Position numbers and translations under genes: made by a program. A model generated the notes under the pieces. That model did not search any database. It worked only from the letters and a program-made list of their open reading frames with translations, and was not told the origin of the DNA. Shown here piece after piece: positions 15,001-27,000 of a DNA stretch of 64,000 bases. Each line of letters begins with the position of its first letter. The first letter of the stretch is position 1. Source of the DNA: Limnohabitans sp. DM1 (GTDB lineage Bacteria > Pseudomonadota > Gammaproteobacteria > Burkholderiales > Burkholderiaceae_C); the NCBI RefSeq assembly GCF_001269385.1, contig NZ_CXOO01000027.1, positions 124,001 to 188,000 on the forward strand. Reading direction: 5' to 3'.

Positions 15001-18000
15001 GGCGGGCAGCGCAGCGACGATGCCTTCACCGCCGCCGGGCGTGATCTCACGTTCCGCGTGAGCCTCAACACCGCCGATACCCGGGTGGATGAGACGGTCT
15101 CGGTCCTCAATGCCAGCACGCTGCTGGCCTCGACCCGCGTCACCGCCGCCATGCTCAGTGCAGGCTATGCGGACCTCCAAGTCAGCGCCTCAGCGCTGGC
15201 GGCGGGCACTTACAACGACACCATCAGGGCGCAGATCACCGACGCCGCAGGCAACGCAGGGGCCACGGTGTCCATGCCCTCGTTGACTCTCAAAGCCGCG
15301 CCAGCGGCGCTGGCAGCGCCCGACCTGATCGCCGAAGACGACAGTTTCACCACGGCCGCTTCAGGCAGCCACAACAGCGGCACCTCGGCCGACAACATCA
15401 CCCGCATCAGCACCGGCTTTACCCTGAGCGGCACCATCGCGGCCGATGTGGTGAGCGTCGAGGTCTATGACGACAGCAGCGCCACCACCCCGATCGGCGT
15501 GGCGCAGGTGGACCGCAGCAACAGCACCTGGCGCTTCACGTACAGCGGCGTGCCTTATGCGGACGTGACGCGTGGCTTCAGCGTCAAGGCGGTGGACCTG
15601 GCGGGCAACAAATCGGCACCCAGCGCCTTGCTGTGGGTGGCTTTTGACACCAACGGCCCGGCCAAGCTGCCCCCACTCACGCTCGACAGCCCGGACGACA
15701 CCACGCCCACGGGCGATGGCATCACCCGCAACAGCTCGGCCTTGACGCTCAGGGGCTTTGCCGACAAGGGCGCCAAAGTGCTGGTGTTTGACGATGCCGA
15801 TGGCAATGGCCTGATCAACACCGGCGAACTGCTGGGCAGCGTCAATGCCGACGGCACCACAGGCGCTTTCACGCTCGATGTGAACCTGCCCCAAGGCACG
15901 CACGCGCTGCGTGCTGTGCAATTGGACCGGGCAGGCAACTTGAGTGTGGCTTCGCAAACCTTCAGCCTGAGCGTGGACTTGACGCCGCCGGGCCGCCCCA
16001 CGGTGGACCCCTTGGCCGTCATAGGGCAGTTCCCGCCCAACAACCTGATCACCAACGCTGACTTCGAAACCGATGCGGTGGCTGCCGGATTCATTCAAGG
16101 TGGCATCACGCCTGCCGGTTGGACCAAGGTCGGTAGCAGCAGCATTGATACCGGCTTGTATGACCCCTTGACCTCTAACTTTGGTTATCCCACCAACAAC
16201 AACATGGCTTACATCTATCAGCCCAATGTGGCTGGAGGTGTGCAGTTCTACCAAGACACCACCACGACGCTGAGCACGGGTGATCTCTTGACCTTGAGTG
16301 TGGATGTGGGTAACCGCGGGGGAACTTTCGCAGCGCACCCCTTGGTGGTGGGCGGGCATGTGGCTTTGTTCCGCACCGATGGCACCACGGCGACGCTCTT
16401 GTCGCGTCGCGTGATCACCACCAGTGATCTGGGAGCGGATGGCACTTTCAAAAATTTGAGTTTTCAATACACAGCCCTGGCCCAGGACGCCGGGCAGCGT
16501 GTGCGCGTGCTGTATGGCACAACGCAAGATCTCACGGCCAATGCTTATCTGGATCTGGACAACTTGCGCCTGACAAGGCAGAGCGCCGCCCAGCTGGCCA
16601 TGACGGCAGCGGGCAATTGGCCGGTCAGCACCACTTTGACGGGGAGCTTTGACAAGTTCAACACGGCCTCGCTGAGTGTGACGGTCGATGGCAACAGCTA
16701 CACCACCAGCAACGGACTGGTGCTGGATGCGACCCAGGGCAGCTGGCGCTTGAGCGTGCCGACCAGCAGCTTCAGAAGTGCCAACCCGATCGTCACCGTG
16801 ACCGCCAGCGATGCCGCAGGCAACAGCATGGGCAATGTGGAAACGCAGCCGCTTTTGGTGGTCAACGATGCAACCCCTTTGTGGGCCGCGCCCAAGCTGC
16901 TCAACCCCACAGGCACAGAGGCCACCTACAGCAGCAGCGCCCAAGTGAGCTTGCGCCAGGCCCTGGCAACAGGTGTCTCCAGCGGCGACACCCTGACGCT
17001 CAAACAAGGCAGCACCACCGTGCTGTCCTACACCCTGACGGCCACGGATGTGGCGCGGGGCTATGCCGATCTGAGCGCCACGCTGGCTTCGACCAGCAGC
17101 AACCCGATCACGGTGGACTACCGCGTGGGCGGCCAAGGTGATGTGGTGGCACGCAGTTACCTGCCCATGCTGCGCATCGACACCACGGCACCCGCCGTGG
17201 CGCCCGCACAGCCCACATTGCTGAGCGCTGATGACGCAGCCCTTTCCGGGGGTGCGGCCAACACCGACCTGACGATGGCCATCAACACGGGCTTCACGCT
17301 GACGGGCACCGCCAGCAGCGGCCAGGGCGTCACGCGCATTCAGGTGCTCGACCAGGCAGGCCCGACGGCCACCGTGCTGGGCCATGCGGATGTGAGGGCT
17401 GATAACACCTACGTTTTTGTCTACACCGGAGCGCCCTTGGCCGATGGCGTCCACAAGCTGAGCGTGGTTGAACTCGACGCCGCGGGCAACAGCGCGCAGC
17501 GTCTGAGCTATGGCAGCAACCTGACGAGCACCGCCACGTCCACCGGCCTGAGTGCCTCGCGGGTCGATCTGGTCGAGCTGAGCAGCGCGATCATGAACGG
17601 CAAGTCCGTCGATGGCGGCCCCAGTGGCCATGCCAGCTTTGTCCGTTTGGCAGGCACCACCGACACCTGGATCGCGGTCTACAACAACGGGGTGCATACC
17701 AAAATGGTCGCGGTGGTCTTGAGCACCAGCGGCACCGCTTTGCAGATCCGAAGCACCGGCGCCCGATACTGGACGCACGGCGGCAACCCCGCACAGACCG
17801 CGGCTGCCGTCAACGCCGCCTGGACCGCAGGCACGGCCATGACGCTGGCCACCACAGGCACGGCCGACGGCTATGGCCTGGTCAACATCACCGGCTCGGT
17901 GAGCAACCGTTCGGCCGACCGTGTGGTGACCATCGACACCCGGGTCTCGCCACTGAGCGCGCCCACGCTGACCACCGCCACGGACAGTGGCAACCTGAAC

Positions 18001-21000
18001 AACGACGGCCTGACCCGCAACACCAGCTTGACGGTGACGGGCACGGCGGAAGCCGGGGCCACGGTGCAGATTTTCCGGGACCGCAACGGCAACGCCCGCA
18101 TGGACGATGGCGAGTTGCTCGGCACCGCGACCTTGAGCGGCACCACTTACAGCCTGGGCTTGACCTTGCCTGCGGGCACCCACAGCCTGTATGCCCTGGC
18201 CACGAATGTGGCCGGTGCCATGAGCGTGTCGGCCGTCAGCACCGTGGTGGTGGACACCCTGGCGCAGCGGCCCACGGGCATCCAGATCATCGCGGGTGAC
18301 AACGGCGTGTTTGCGGCCGACGGCATCGTGAGCAATTTGCAGCCCACCGTGCGCGTGAATTTGCCTGCCGAAGCACTCGTGGGGGACAAAATCCGTCTGT
18401 ACTCGGCCGACAACACCACCTCGGTGCTGGCGACTTTGCTCATCACGCAAGCCGACAAGGACCGGGGCTATGTGGACTTTGACCCCCGCGACGGGGTGAC
18501 CACCGAATCGGTGCTGAGCTTCACGGGCAACGGCTATCTGAACTTCTCGCTCAACGAGCCCGAGACCAGCGTCAGTCGGGAAATTGTTTTTCAGACCACC
18601 ACGGGCGGGGGCTTGTTTGCGGTGACCAGTGGCGGCGCCTATGACCGAGGTCTGTGGGTCACGCCCGACGGCAACATCGGCTCTTATGTCTGGAACAGCG
18701 AGGTCATCTACACCACGGGTCTGAACCTGACCGATGGCGCGGTGCACCGCGTGGTCTTTACCCTGGGCGCCCGAGGGACCGACATTTATGTCGATGGCGT
18801 GTTGCGGGCGCACGGCAACCGCACCAGCTCTGACTACAACTGGGACACCGAACAACGCCTGGGCCACGCCTTTCATGGCGGTTACTTTGACGGCCAGATC
18901 CTGAACTATCGAACCTGGAACCAGCAGCTGAGCACCGTGGATGCCATCGCCTTGTCGGCGGGCACAGCCATCACACCCGTGGCCAGCCACACCCTGGGCT
19001 TCACGGCCGGTGGTGCCACCATCACCGACACCCCGGGCGCGGGCGTTGCGGTCATCAGCACGTTCAGCAAAGTGGGCGCGGTGGGCAGTGGGTTCACCCT
19101 GGCGGCCGACACCGTCTACACCAACGCCATCAGCGCCCGTCTGGAAGACCAGGCCGGCAACCTGAGCGCACCGGTGGTGCTGCCGCGCTACACCACCGAC
19201 AACACCGCCCCGGCCACGCCCACGGTCACGCTGCTGAACTCCGACACGGGCAGCAGCAACACCGACCGCATCACCCGCATGAGCCGAGGTTTCACGCTCA
19301 GCGGCACGGCCACCTCTGGCGCGCTGGTGTCCATCTATGACGGCGAAGTGCTGATCGGCACCGCGCCGGTCTTGGCCAACAACAGCTGGGTCTGGACGCA
19401 CAGCGGCAACGCACTGAGCAGCGGTATCCACAACATCCTGGTGCGCTCCAGCGACGCGGCGGGCAATCTGAGCGCCTATTCCAGCACCCTGGTGCTGGAC
19501 TTCGAGGACAGCGCCACCACGCCCGTCAAGGCCTATGCCAACCGCTTGTGGATTGGCAACAACGCCAGCGTCGATACAGGCAACCCCGACGACAAGCTGA
19601 TCTCGGGAAACAGCATTTCCTTGACCGGCCGCATGGCGCCCAACGCCACGGTCTGGCTTTACAACGACCGCAACAACAACGGCTTGCTCGACAGCGGCGA
19701 GCTGATCAGCACCAGTTTGAGCACCGACGCGGCAGGCCTGCTGACGGCCAGCACAGTGACCTTGCCCGGCGGCGTGAACCGTTTGCGTGCCATCGCCCTG
19801 GACGGCCAGGGCCAGCTGATCGGCACCCAAAGCGATGCACTGGTGGTGACTTCGCAGCGCACCATGCCCATGCTGCCCGGCACGCCGCGCCTTTTGGCAG
19901 CTGACGGCATCACGCCGGATGAAGACGGCTTGACCGTGCTGGCGCAGCCGAGTTTCCGCATCGACTTGCCGGTTACCGGCGACGGCGTGGTGCAAGTGGG
20001 TGACCTGGTGGTCATGAAAAACAGCGCCACCGAGCTGGCCCGCGCCAGCGTCACGGCCAGCGACATCGCCCAGGGTTTTGTGGTGCTCAAGGTGCTGCCC
20101 AACCAGGCGCTGGCCGCAGCAACCTACAACAACCTGATCAGTGTGCAGCTGATCGACGGCGCAGGCAGCATCAGCCAGGCCGCCACCGTGACCACGCTCA
20201 CCGTGGCGGGCGGTTTGCCGTCCTCGGCGGTGTTCAGCATCGCGCCGACGGTGGCTTCGGACCTGGGGGCTTCGGCCTATGACCGCATCACCAACACCAC
20301 CAGCCCGACTTTGCGCGTGTACCTGGGCACTGGGGCTGCTGTGGGCGGTTTGGTGGAAATCTTCAATGCCAGCACTGCAGGCGCCAACGATGTCAACCGC
20401 AAAGGAACGGCCACACTCACGGCTGCCCACCTGAGCCAGGGCTATGTGGATGTGGCCACGACGGCATTGACAGTGGGCACGGGCACCAACTTCTTCCGTT
20501 ACACCGCACAGGGTGGGGTGAAGTCGTCCACGCTGACCGCGATCCCCAACCTGACCATCGACACCACGGCACCGGTCCTGGCGGTGGATTTGAACCTGGC
20601 AGACAGTGATGATCTGGGACGCAGCAGCACCGACAACATCACGCGCCTGAACCAGGGCATCACCTTCAACGCCACCGGTGCGGTGAGCAATGTGGCCGAA
20701 ATCGCCTGGCTGAACGTGTACGACGGTGGGCAACTTCTCGGCCGTGCCAGTGTGGGCAATGTGCAGGGCGGCAATATCTTTTCGTTCACCCTGCCTGCGG
20801 GTGTGACCCTGTCGGATGGGGTGCATGCCATGTCGGTCCGACCGGTCGACTTTGCGGGCAACGAGGGCGCTGCCAAAACGCTGAACGTGACCATCGACCC
20901 CAACGCACCGACGGGCCTGACGGCCAGCCTGGCCAGTGCCGACCTGACCGACACGGTCAACCGCCTGACCAGCAATGTCAATGCCCTGACGCTCAGTGGC

Positions 21001-24000
21001 GTGGCCGAGGCCAATGCCCGCATCAGCGTCTTCAACGACAGCAACAACAACGGCCGACGCGATCTGGGTGAAGACAATCTGGCGCTCTACACCAAGGACA
21101 CCGGCACCGTCATCACCAGCACGGTGGTGGCCGATGGGGCCGGGGCCTACACGGTGGACCTGCGCGGCCTGGCCGTGGGGGCCTACAACTTGCGCGTGGT
21201 GCAAACCGATGTGGCAGGCAATGAGCAAGTGAGCGAGGCGGTGGCCTTCACGGTGGACACCAGCGCCTTGGCGCCACCAAGCATGGTGCTGCTCGCCACC
21301 AGCGACACGGGGGATTCGCCCTACGACGGCAAGACCAACGACAACACGCCCACATTCCGAATTGCCTTGCCGGCCGATGCGGTGCCGGGTGACAGGGTCC
21401 GCATCAACACCAGCTCTTTGGTGACCGGCACCCAGCTGGGCCTGGTCACGCTTCAAGCGGCGGACATGGCCAAAGGCTACATTGATTTCACACCGACCAC
21501 CGCCATGAATGCGGGCACGGCCGTGACGTATTCAGCCGGCACGGCGGTGACGGCCTTCATGATCGACCGGGCGGGCAATGCCAGCGCGGGCGTGACTTTG
21601 CGCACGGCGCTGGTGGTGGACAACGCCTTGCCCACGGCCCCGGCCGCTGCGCCCGATTTGGTGGCGGTGGACGACAGCGGCACCTTCAGCACCGATGTCA
21701 ACAACACCGACAACCGGGTGAACCGGGGCACGGACCTGAGCTTCGCATCGTCTGGCGCCTTGCCCACGGGCACCACGCGTGTGGAGTTGTTTGACACCTT
21801 TGGTGGTGTCACCCAAAGCCTGGGCTTTGCCGTCATGCCCAGCGCCTCGACCTGGGTCTTCAGCTACCAAGGCCCGGCCCTGGCCGACGGCACGCACGCC
21901 ATCACCTGGCGCGCCTGGGATGTGGGCGGCAACCGGGGCCCGGCGTCTGCCGCCCTGAGTCTGGTGGTGGACACGACAGGTGCCTTGCCACTGACGCCCA
22001 CCGTGGGCAGCGACACGGCCACCACCTTGCGAGTGGCCCTGAAAAATTCAGCCACCGATGACACCGGCACACTGGGTGACAACGTCACCAAGAGCCGTTC
22101 GCCCACGCTGGTGGGCGTGGCCGAGCCCGGTGCGCGCATCAGCATTTATGAAGACCGCAATGGCTCGGGTGTGGTGGAGCCGTCCGAGCTGGTGCTGAAT
22201 GCGCTCAATGCACGTTTTGTGCTGGCCCACGCCAGCACCGGTGTGTTTGAGTTCCAGTTGAGCGCCTACCAAAAAGCAGGCGTGCACCGCTACATCGTGG
22301 TGCAAAACGATGTGGCCGGGAACATGGTGGCCAGTGCGCCGCTGTCGATCACCATCGACTTCACGGCCACCAAGCCGCTGTGGCTGAACCTGCGGGAAAC
22401 CGCCAGCGTGGACAGCGGTCATCTGAACAACGACAAGATCACCAACGCCCCGCCGCAAGCGGTGATGCGTTTGCCCGCCGACGCCCGTGTGGGCGACACG
22501 GCCCGGGTGCGTGTGCTCAATTACCTCAACGGCACGGCGCACACCACGGTCGACACCTTGCTGACTGCGGCCGATATTGACGCCGGGCAGGTGCTGTTTG
22601 CGCTGACGCGCGATCAGATGAAGGGCAACACGCCGGGCAACTACTACATCGACGGTGCCATCGTGGATGCCGCAGGCAATACGCCGCTGTACAAGGGGCT
22701 GAACCCCGGCTCGGTCACGGGCAGCTACAACCTGCTGTACGAAACAAGGCCGCCAGCCGATCCCTTCACCGCCAGCCTGTATCTGGGCGATGGCAGCAAC
22801 AGCAACACCACCGCCAGTCTGGCGGCGCGCACGGCCAGCACCACGCTCAACCGCATGTTCACGCTGGAAGGCGCTTTGCCCACACGCGCTGCCACCGATT
22901 CCCTGGCCGATGTGGTCAAGGTCCAGGTCTATGACCGGGTGGGCAGCAGCCTGTATTTGCTGGGTGAGGCGGGCGTCAAGTCGGCCGCCAACGCCTGGGC
23001 GCTGACCTATGACGGCTCGGCCCTCAAGCAAGGCGCGCACAGCATTGTGCTGCGCAGTGTGGACATGGCGGGCAATCTCTCGGCCACCGATGCCGAACTG
23101 CTGGCCACCACCTCGGTGCTGACGCTGACCGTGAACAACGCGCAAGTGCTGACCGAGCCTGCCGACCGGGTGCGCCCGCAGTTGCTGGGGGGCTTGAGCT
23201 TCAATGGTGATCTGATCACCCTGAACCTGAGCGAAGCGGTGCAGTCCGCACTGCCTGCCGAAGCGTTTGCCGTGGCGGTGGATGGCGAGCTGGTGGACGT
23301 GCTTTCTGTCACGCGGGATGCCAGCGACAGCACGCAGACCCGCTTGCTCATCACCTTGGCCCAGGCCGTGACGCGCGGTCAGGCGGTGACCCTGGCCTAT
23401 ACCGATCCTTCAGCCGCTGACGACGGCATGGCTTTGCAGGACTTGGCGGGCAACGATGCCGCCAGCTTCTATGTCAGTTCGGACGCTGTCAGCAACCTGA
23501 ACCTGCCCGCCACCCCGGGCACGCCCGATTTGCTGAGCGAAGACGATTCCGGCCGATCCAGCCTGGACAACAACACCCGGGTCAATGGTCTGCGCCTGTC
23601 GATCAGCATCCCGCAAGGCGTGGCGGTGGGCGACAGTCTGCAAATTGCGCTGGATGACACCGGCAGCACGGTGCTCAAGACTGTGGTGTTGACCCCCGCC
23701 CAGATCGCGATGGAACGCGTGATTGTGAACATGCCCGCACAGGCCACAGGCCTGGAGGCTGTGCAAGGCCAATTGCTGGGCCTGAAGGCCCGCGTCGTGG
23801 CCGCTGCCGTGCTCAATGCCGGGGCCACCCGCAGCGTGGCTTCGGACTGGTCGGGTGTGCTGAATGTGGTGCTCGATGTGGTGGCGCCGGTGCAGCCTGC
23901 GCTGGCCCAGATCGACGGCCTGGGCATCGACATCACCACGCTGGAAGGCTATGCGCGCAACAACCGACCGCTGCTCGAAGGCGCGGCCGAAGCAGGCACA

Positions 24001-27000
24001 GTGGTCAAAGTGGTGGCCAACGATGTGGTGCTGGGCACAGCCTTGGCCGATGCCTCGGGCCATTGGTCGTTTGACACCAACGGCAGTTACCTGGCCGATG
24101 GTCGTTATGCCATCGTGCTCACGTCCACCGACACCGCAGGCAATGTCAGCCCGCTCAGTGCGGCCTTTACCCTGATCATTGATGCGCAAGCGCCCAAGGT
24201 GCCGCAGGTGCTGGCGGTGCAAGCCGACACCGGCAGCCAGGACACCGATGGCGTGACCCGCACCCGAACCCAGGTCCTCAGCGGCACAGCAGAAGCCCGT
24301 GGCTGGGTCGATGTGTACCGCAACGGCGTCAAGCTGGGCAGTGCGCAGACCACGGCCAGCGGCACCTGGGTGTTCAACGATCTGGTGGGCAATGTGCCGC
24401 GCAGTCTGGCCGATGGCCGCTATGTGTACACCGCCATTGGCCGTGACCTGGGGGGCAACACCAGCCTGGCGTCCAACCCCTTTGTGGTGAGCGTGGACAA
24501 CGTGGCGCCCGATGCACCCATCATCCGCGCCATGACGCCGGACACCGGGGGCAGCCAGACCGACCACCTGAGCAACAGCGCCGCGCTCGAATTGAGCGGC
24601 ACGGCAGAGCCCAACGCCAGCATCGAGGTCTATATGGGCGGCACCGACGCCAGCCATCTGGTGGGTGTGACCACGGCCAGCAGCACAGGGGCCTGGGTGT
24701 TTGATGTGGGCAGCCTGGCACTGGAGGAAGGCGACTATGCCTTCCAGGCCAAAACGGTGGACCTGGCAGGCAATGCCAGCGAAGCTTCTGCGGTGTTCAA
24801 CGTGTCGGTGGACACAACGGCACCGGCCGCTGTCAACGGTCTGGCCCTCAACGGCGTGGCTTTTGAGGTGTCGGACACGGTGCCCAGTGCCAACCTGAGT
24901 TTTTCTGGCCAGGCCGAGGCGGGCGCTCGCGTATCACTGGCTCTGGATGGGCAGTTCCTGGGTGTGGTCACGGCAGATGCCGTGACTGGCTTGTGGAGCT
25001 TTGACGACAGTGCCAGCGTGCTCGATGACGGGGCCTACACCCTGACGGTGCAAACCGAAGACCTGGCGGGCAATTTGGGCGGCATGCGCACGTTTGACTT
25101 CAAGGTGCATGCCACGCAACCCCTGGCGCCGGTGATCACGGGCCTGAGCTCTGCCACCGACACGGGCAGCAGCAACACCGACCGCATCACCCGCCTGGCT
25201 CAGCCTGGTCTGAGCGGCACGGCCTTGCCGGGCAGCACCGTGAAGGTGTATGCCTACAACTTGTCATCCCTGGTGCTGGGCAGCAGTCCGCTGGTGACGG
25301 TGGCCGCCGGGGCCGATGGCAGCTGGTCGGCAAACTTGCCCGCGGCCTTGGCCAGCGACGGTCGTTATGGCTTCAAAGCCACCGCCACCGATGCCGCGGG
25401 CCTGGTCAGCGCCTATTCGGCCACCCTGGTGGTGCAGCTGGACACCGCAGCGCCTGCCCTAGGCAGCCTGTCGGTGGATGCCGTCACGGACGACAACATC
25501 ATCAATACGGCCGACTGGCAGCAGGGCGTGACGCTGAGCGGCACGGCCGAGGCGGGGGCCGCCTTGACGCTGGTGCTGGGCACCGGGGGCTCGGCCAGAA
25601 CCGTGGAGCCCGAGAGTTTTGGCACGCAATGGTCGTATGCGCTCAGCGCCGATGACCTGGCGGCCCTGGGCGAAGGTTCAGGGCGCAGCATCCGCCTGGT
25701 GGTCACCGATGTGGCGTGCAACAGCACGTCCTTGACCCATGCGGTGGAGGTGCTGACCACGCCTCTGGCAGCGCCGGGCATGCCCGATTTGCTGACGGCA
25801 GATGACCTGGGCCTGAGCGATGTGGACAACCGCACATCGGTGAATGCACCGAAGCTGCAGGTCGTGCTGTTTGATGGCGCAGGCCGCAGGGCCAGTGCCG
25901 GTGACATGCTGGCGCTGGTGGATGCGGCGGGCGATGTGTGGGCTGAAATCAGCCTGACGTCTGAGCAAGTCAGCGCAGGCGTGGCAACGGTGCAGTTGGG
26001 GGCCACAGCGCCTTTGGCCGATGGCCTCTACACCTTGAACGCGCGGTTGACGGACCGTTCGGGCACCCGCGTGTTCTCGGCCAATGCCCTGGACTTGCGC
26101 ATTGACACACGCGTGCCGGACGCCCCCGGCGCCCCGGACCTGAACGACAGTGACGACAGTGGTCGCTCTGCCAGCGATAACCGCACCCAGGTCAAGCGGC
26201 CCGTGGTGACGCTGGAGATTGACACTGCCCAAGTCGCAGGCGCAAGCCTGGTGGCCGGTGATGTGGTGGAACTGTGGCAAACCAACGCAGGCCCCTCGGG
26301 TAATGCCCGGGTTTTGCTGGGCAGCACCACTTTGGCCGATGGCTTTGACCCCGCTGTCCAGACCACCGTGACCGTGCAGCCTTTGGTGGACCTGGCCGAT
26401 GGCCTGTACACCCTGGTGGGCCTGGTGCACCGCACGGGTGTGGCGCTGAGCAGCCCCGACTCGCCAGTGCTGAACCTGGTGGTGGACACGGCAGCGCCCA
26501 CAGCAAGTTCTGCGCCCACTTTGCTGCCTGCAGATGACACGGGCGTTTCCAGCACCGATCAGATCACGCGCAAGTTGTTGCCGCGTTTCTCGGTCAGCCT
26601 GGCCAACACCCAGGCCGTGGCCGGTGACACCTTGCAGCTGTTGCAGGGCACGCAGGTGCTGGGCAGTGTGGTGTTGACGCAGGCCCAGGTCCTTGAAGGC
26701 GTGGTCGGGGTGAGCCTGGCCAGCGCTTTGCCTGAAGGTGTCTATGCCTTGACGACCCGCTTGCTCGATGCGGCCGGGAATCTGAGCGCCGCCAGTGCCG
26801 TCCAGGATGTGACGCTGGACAAGACATCGCCGTTTGCAGCACGCATTGACGGCTTGGAGAACGACACCGGTGAGGCCGGAGATCTGCTCACCCGCGACAG
26901 CCGCTTGACGGTGTTTGGCACCTCGGAGCCCGGCAGTGAAGTGGTTTTGCTGGACGGCGTCACCACGGTGGGCGTGGCGGTGGCCGACAGCCTTGGCCAG

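Noticed and set aside
15361-21456. A 2,031-codon open frame on the minus strand opposite the Ig-like domains
   Set aside because: The composition is His/Gly/Arg/Ala-rich with no recognisable domain, and the plus strand has clear Ig-like repeats. The absence of stops is explained by high GC and repeated codons.
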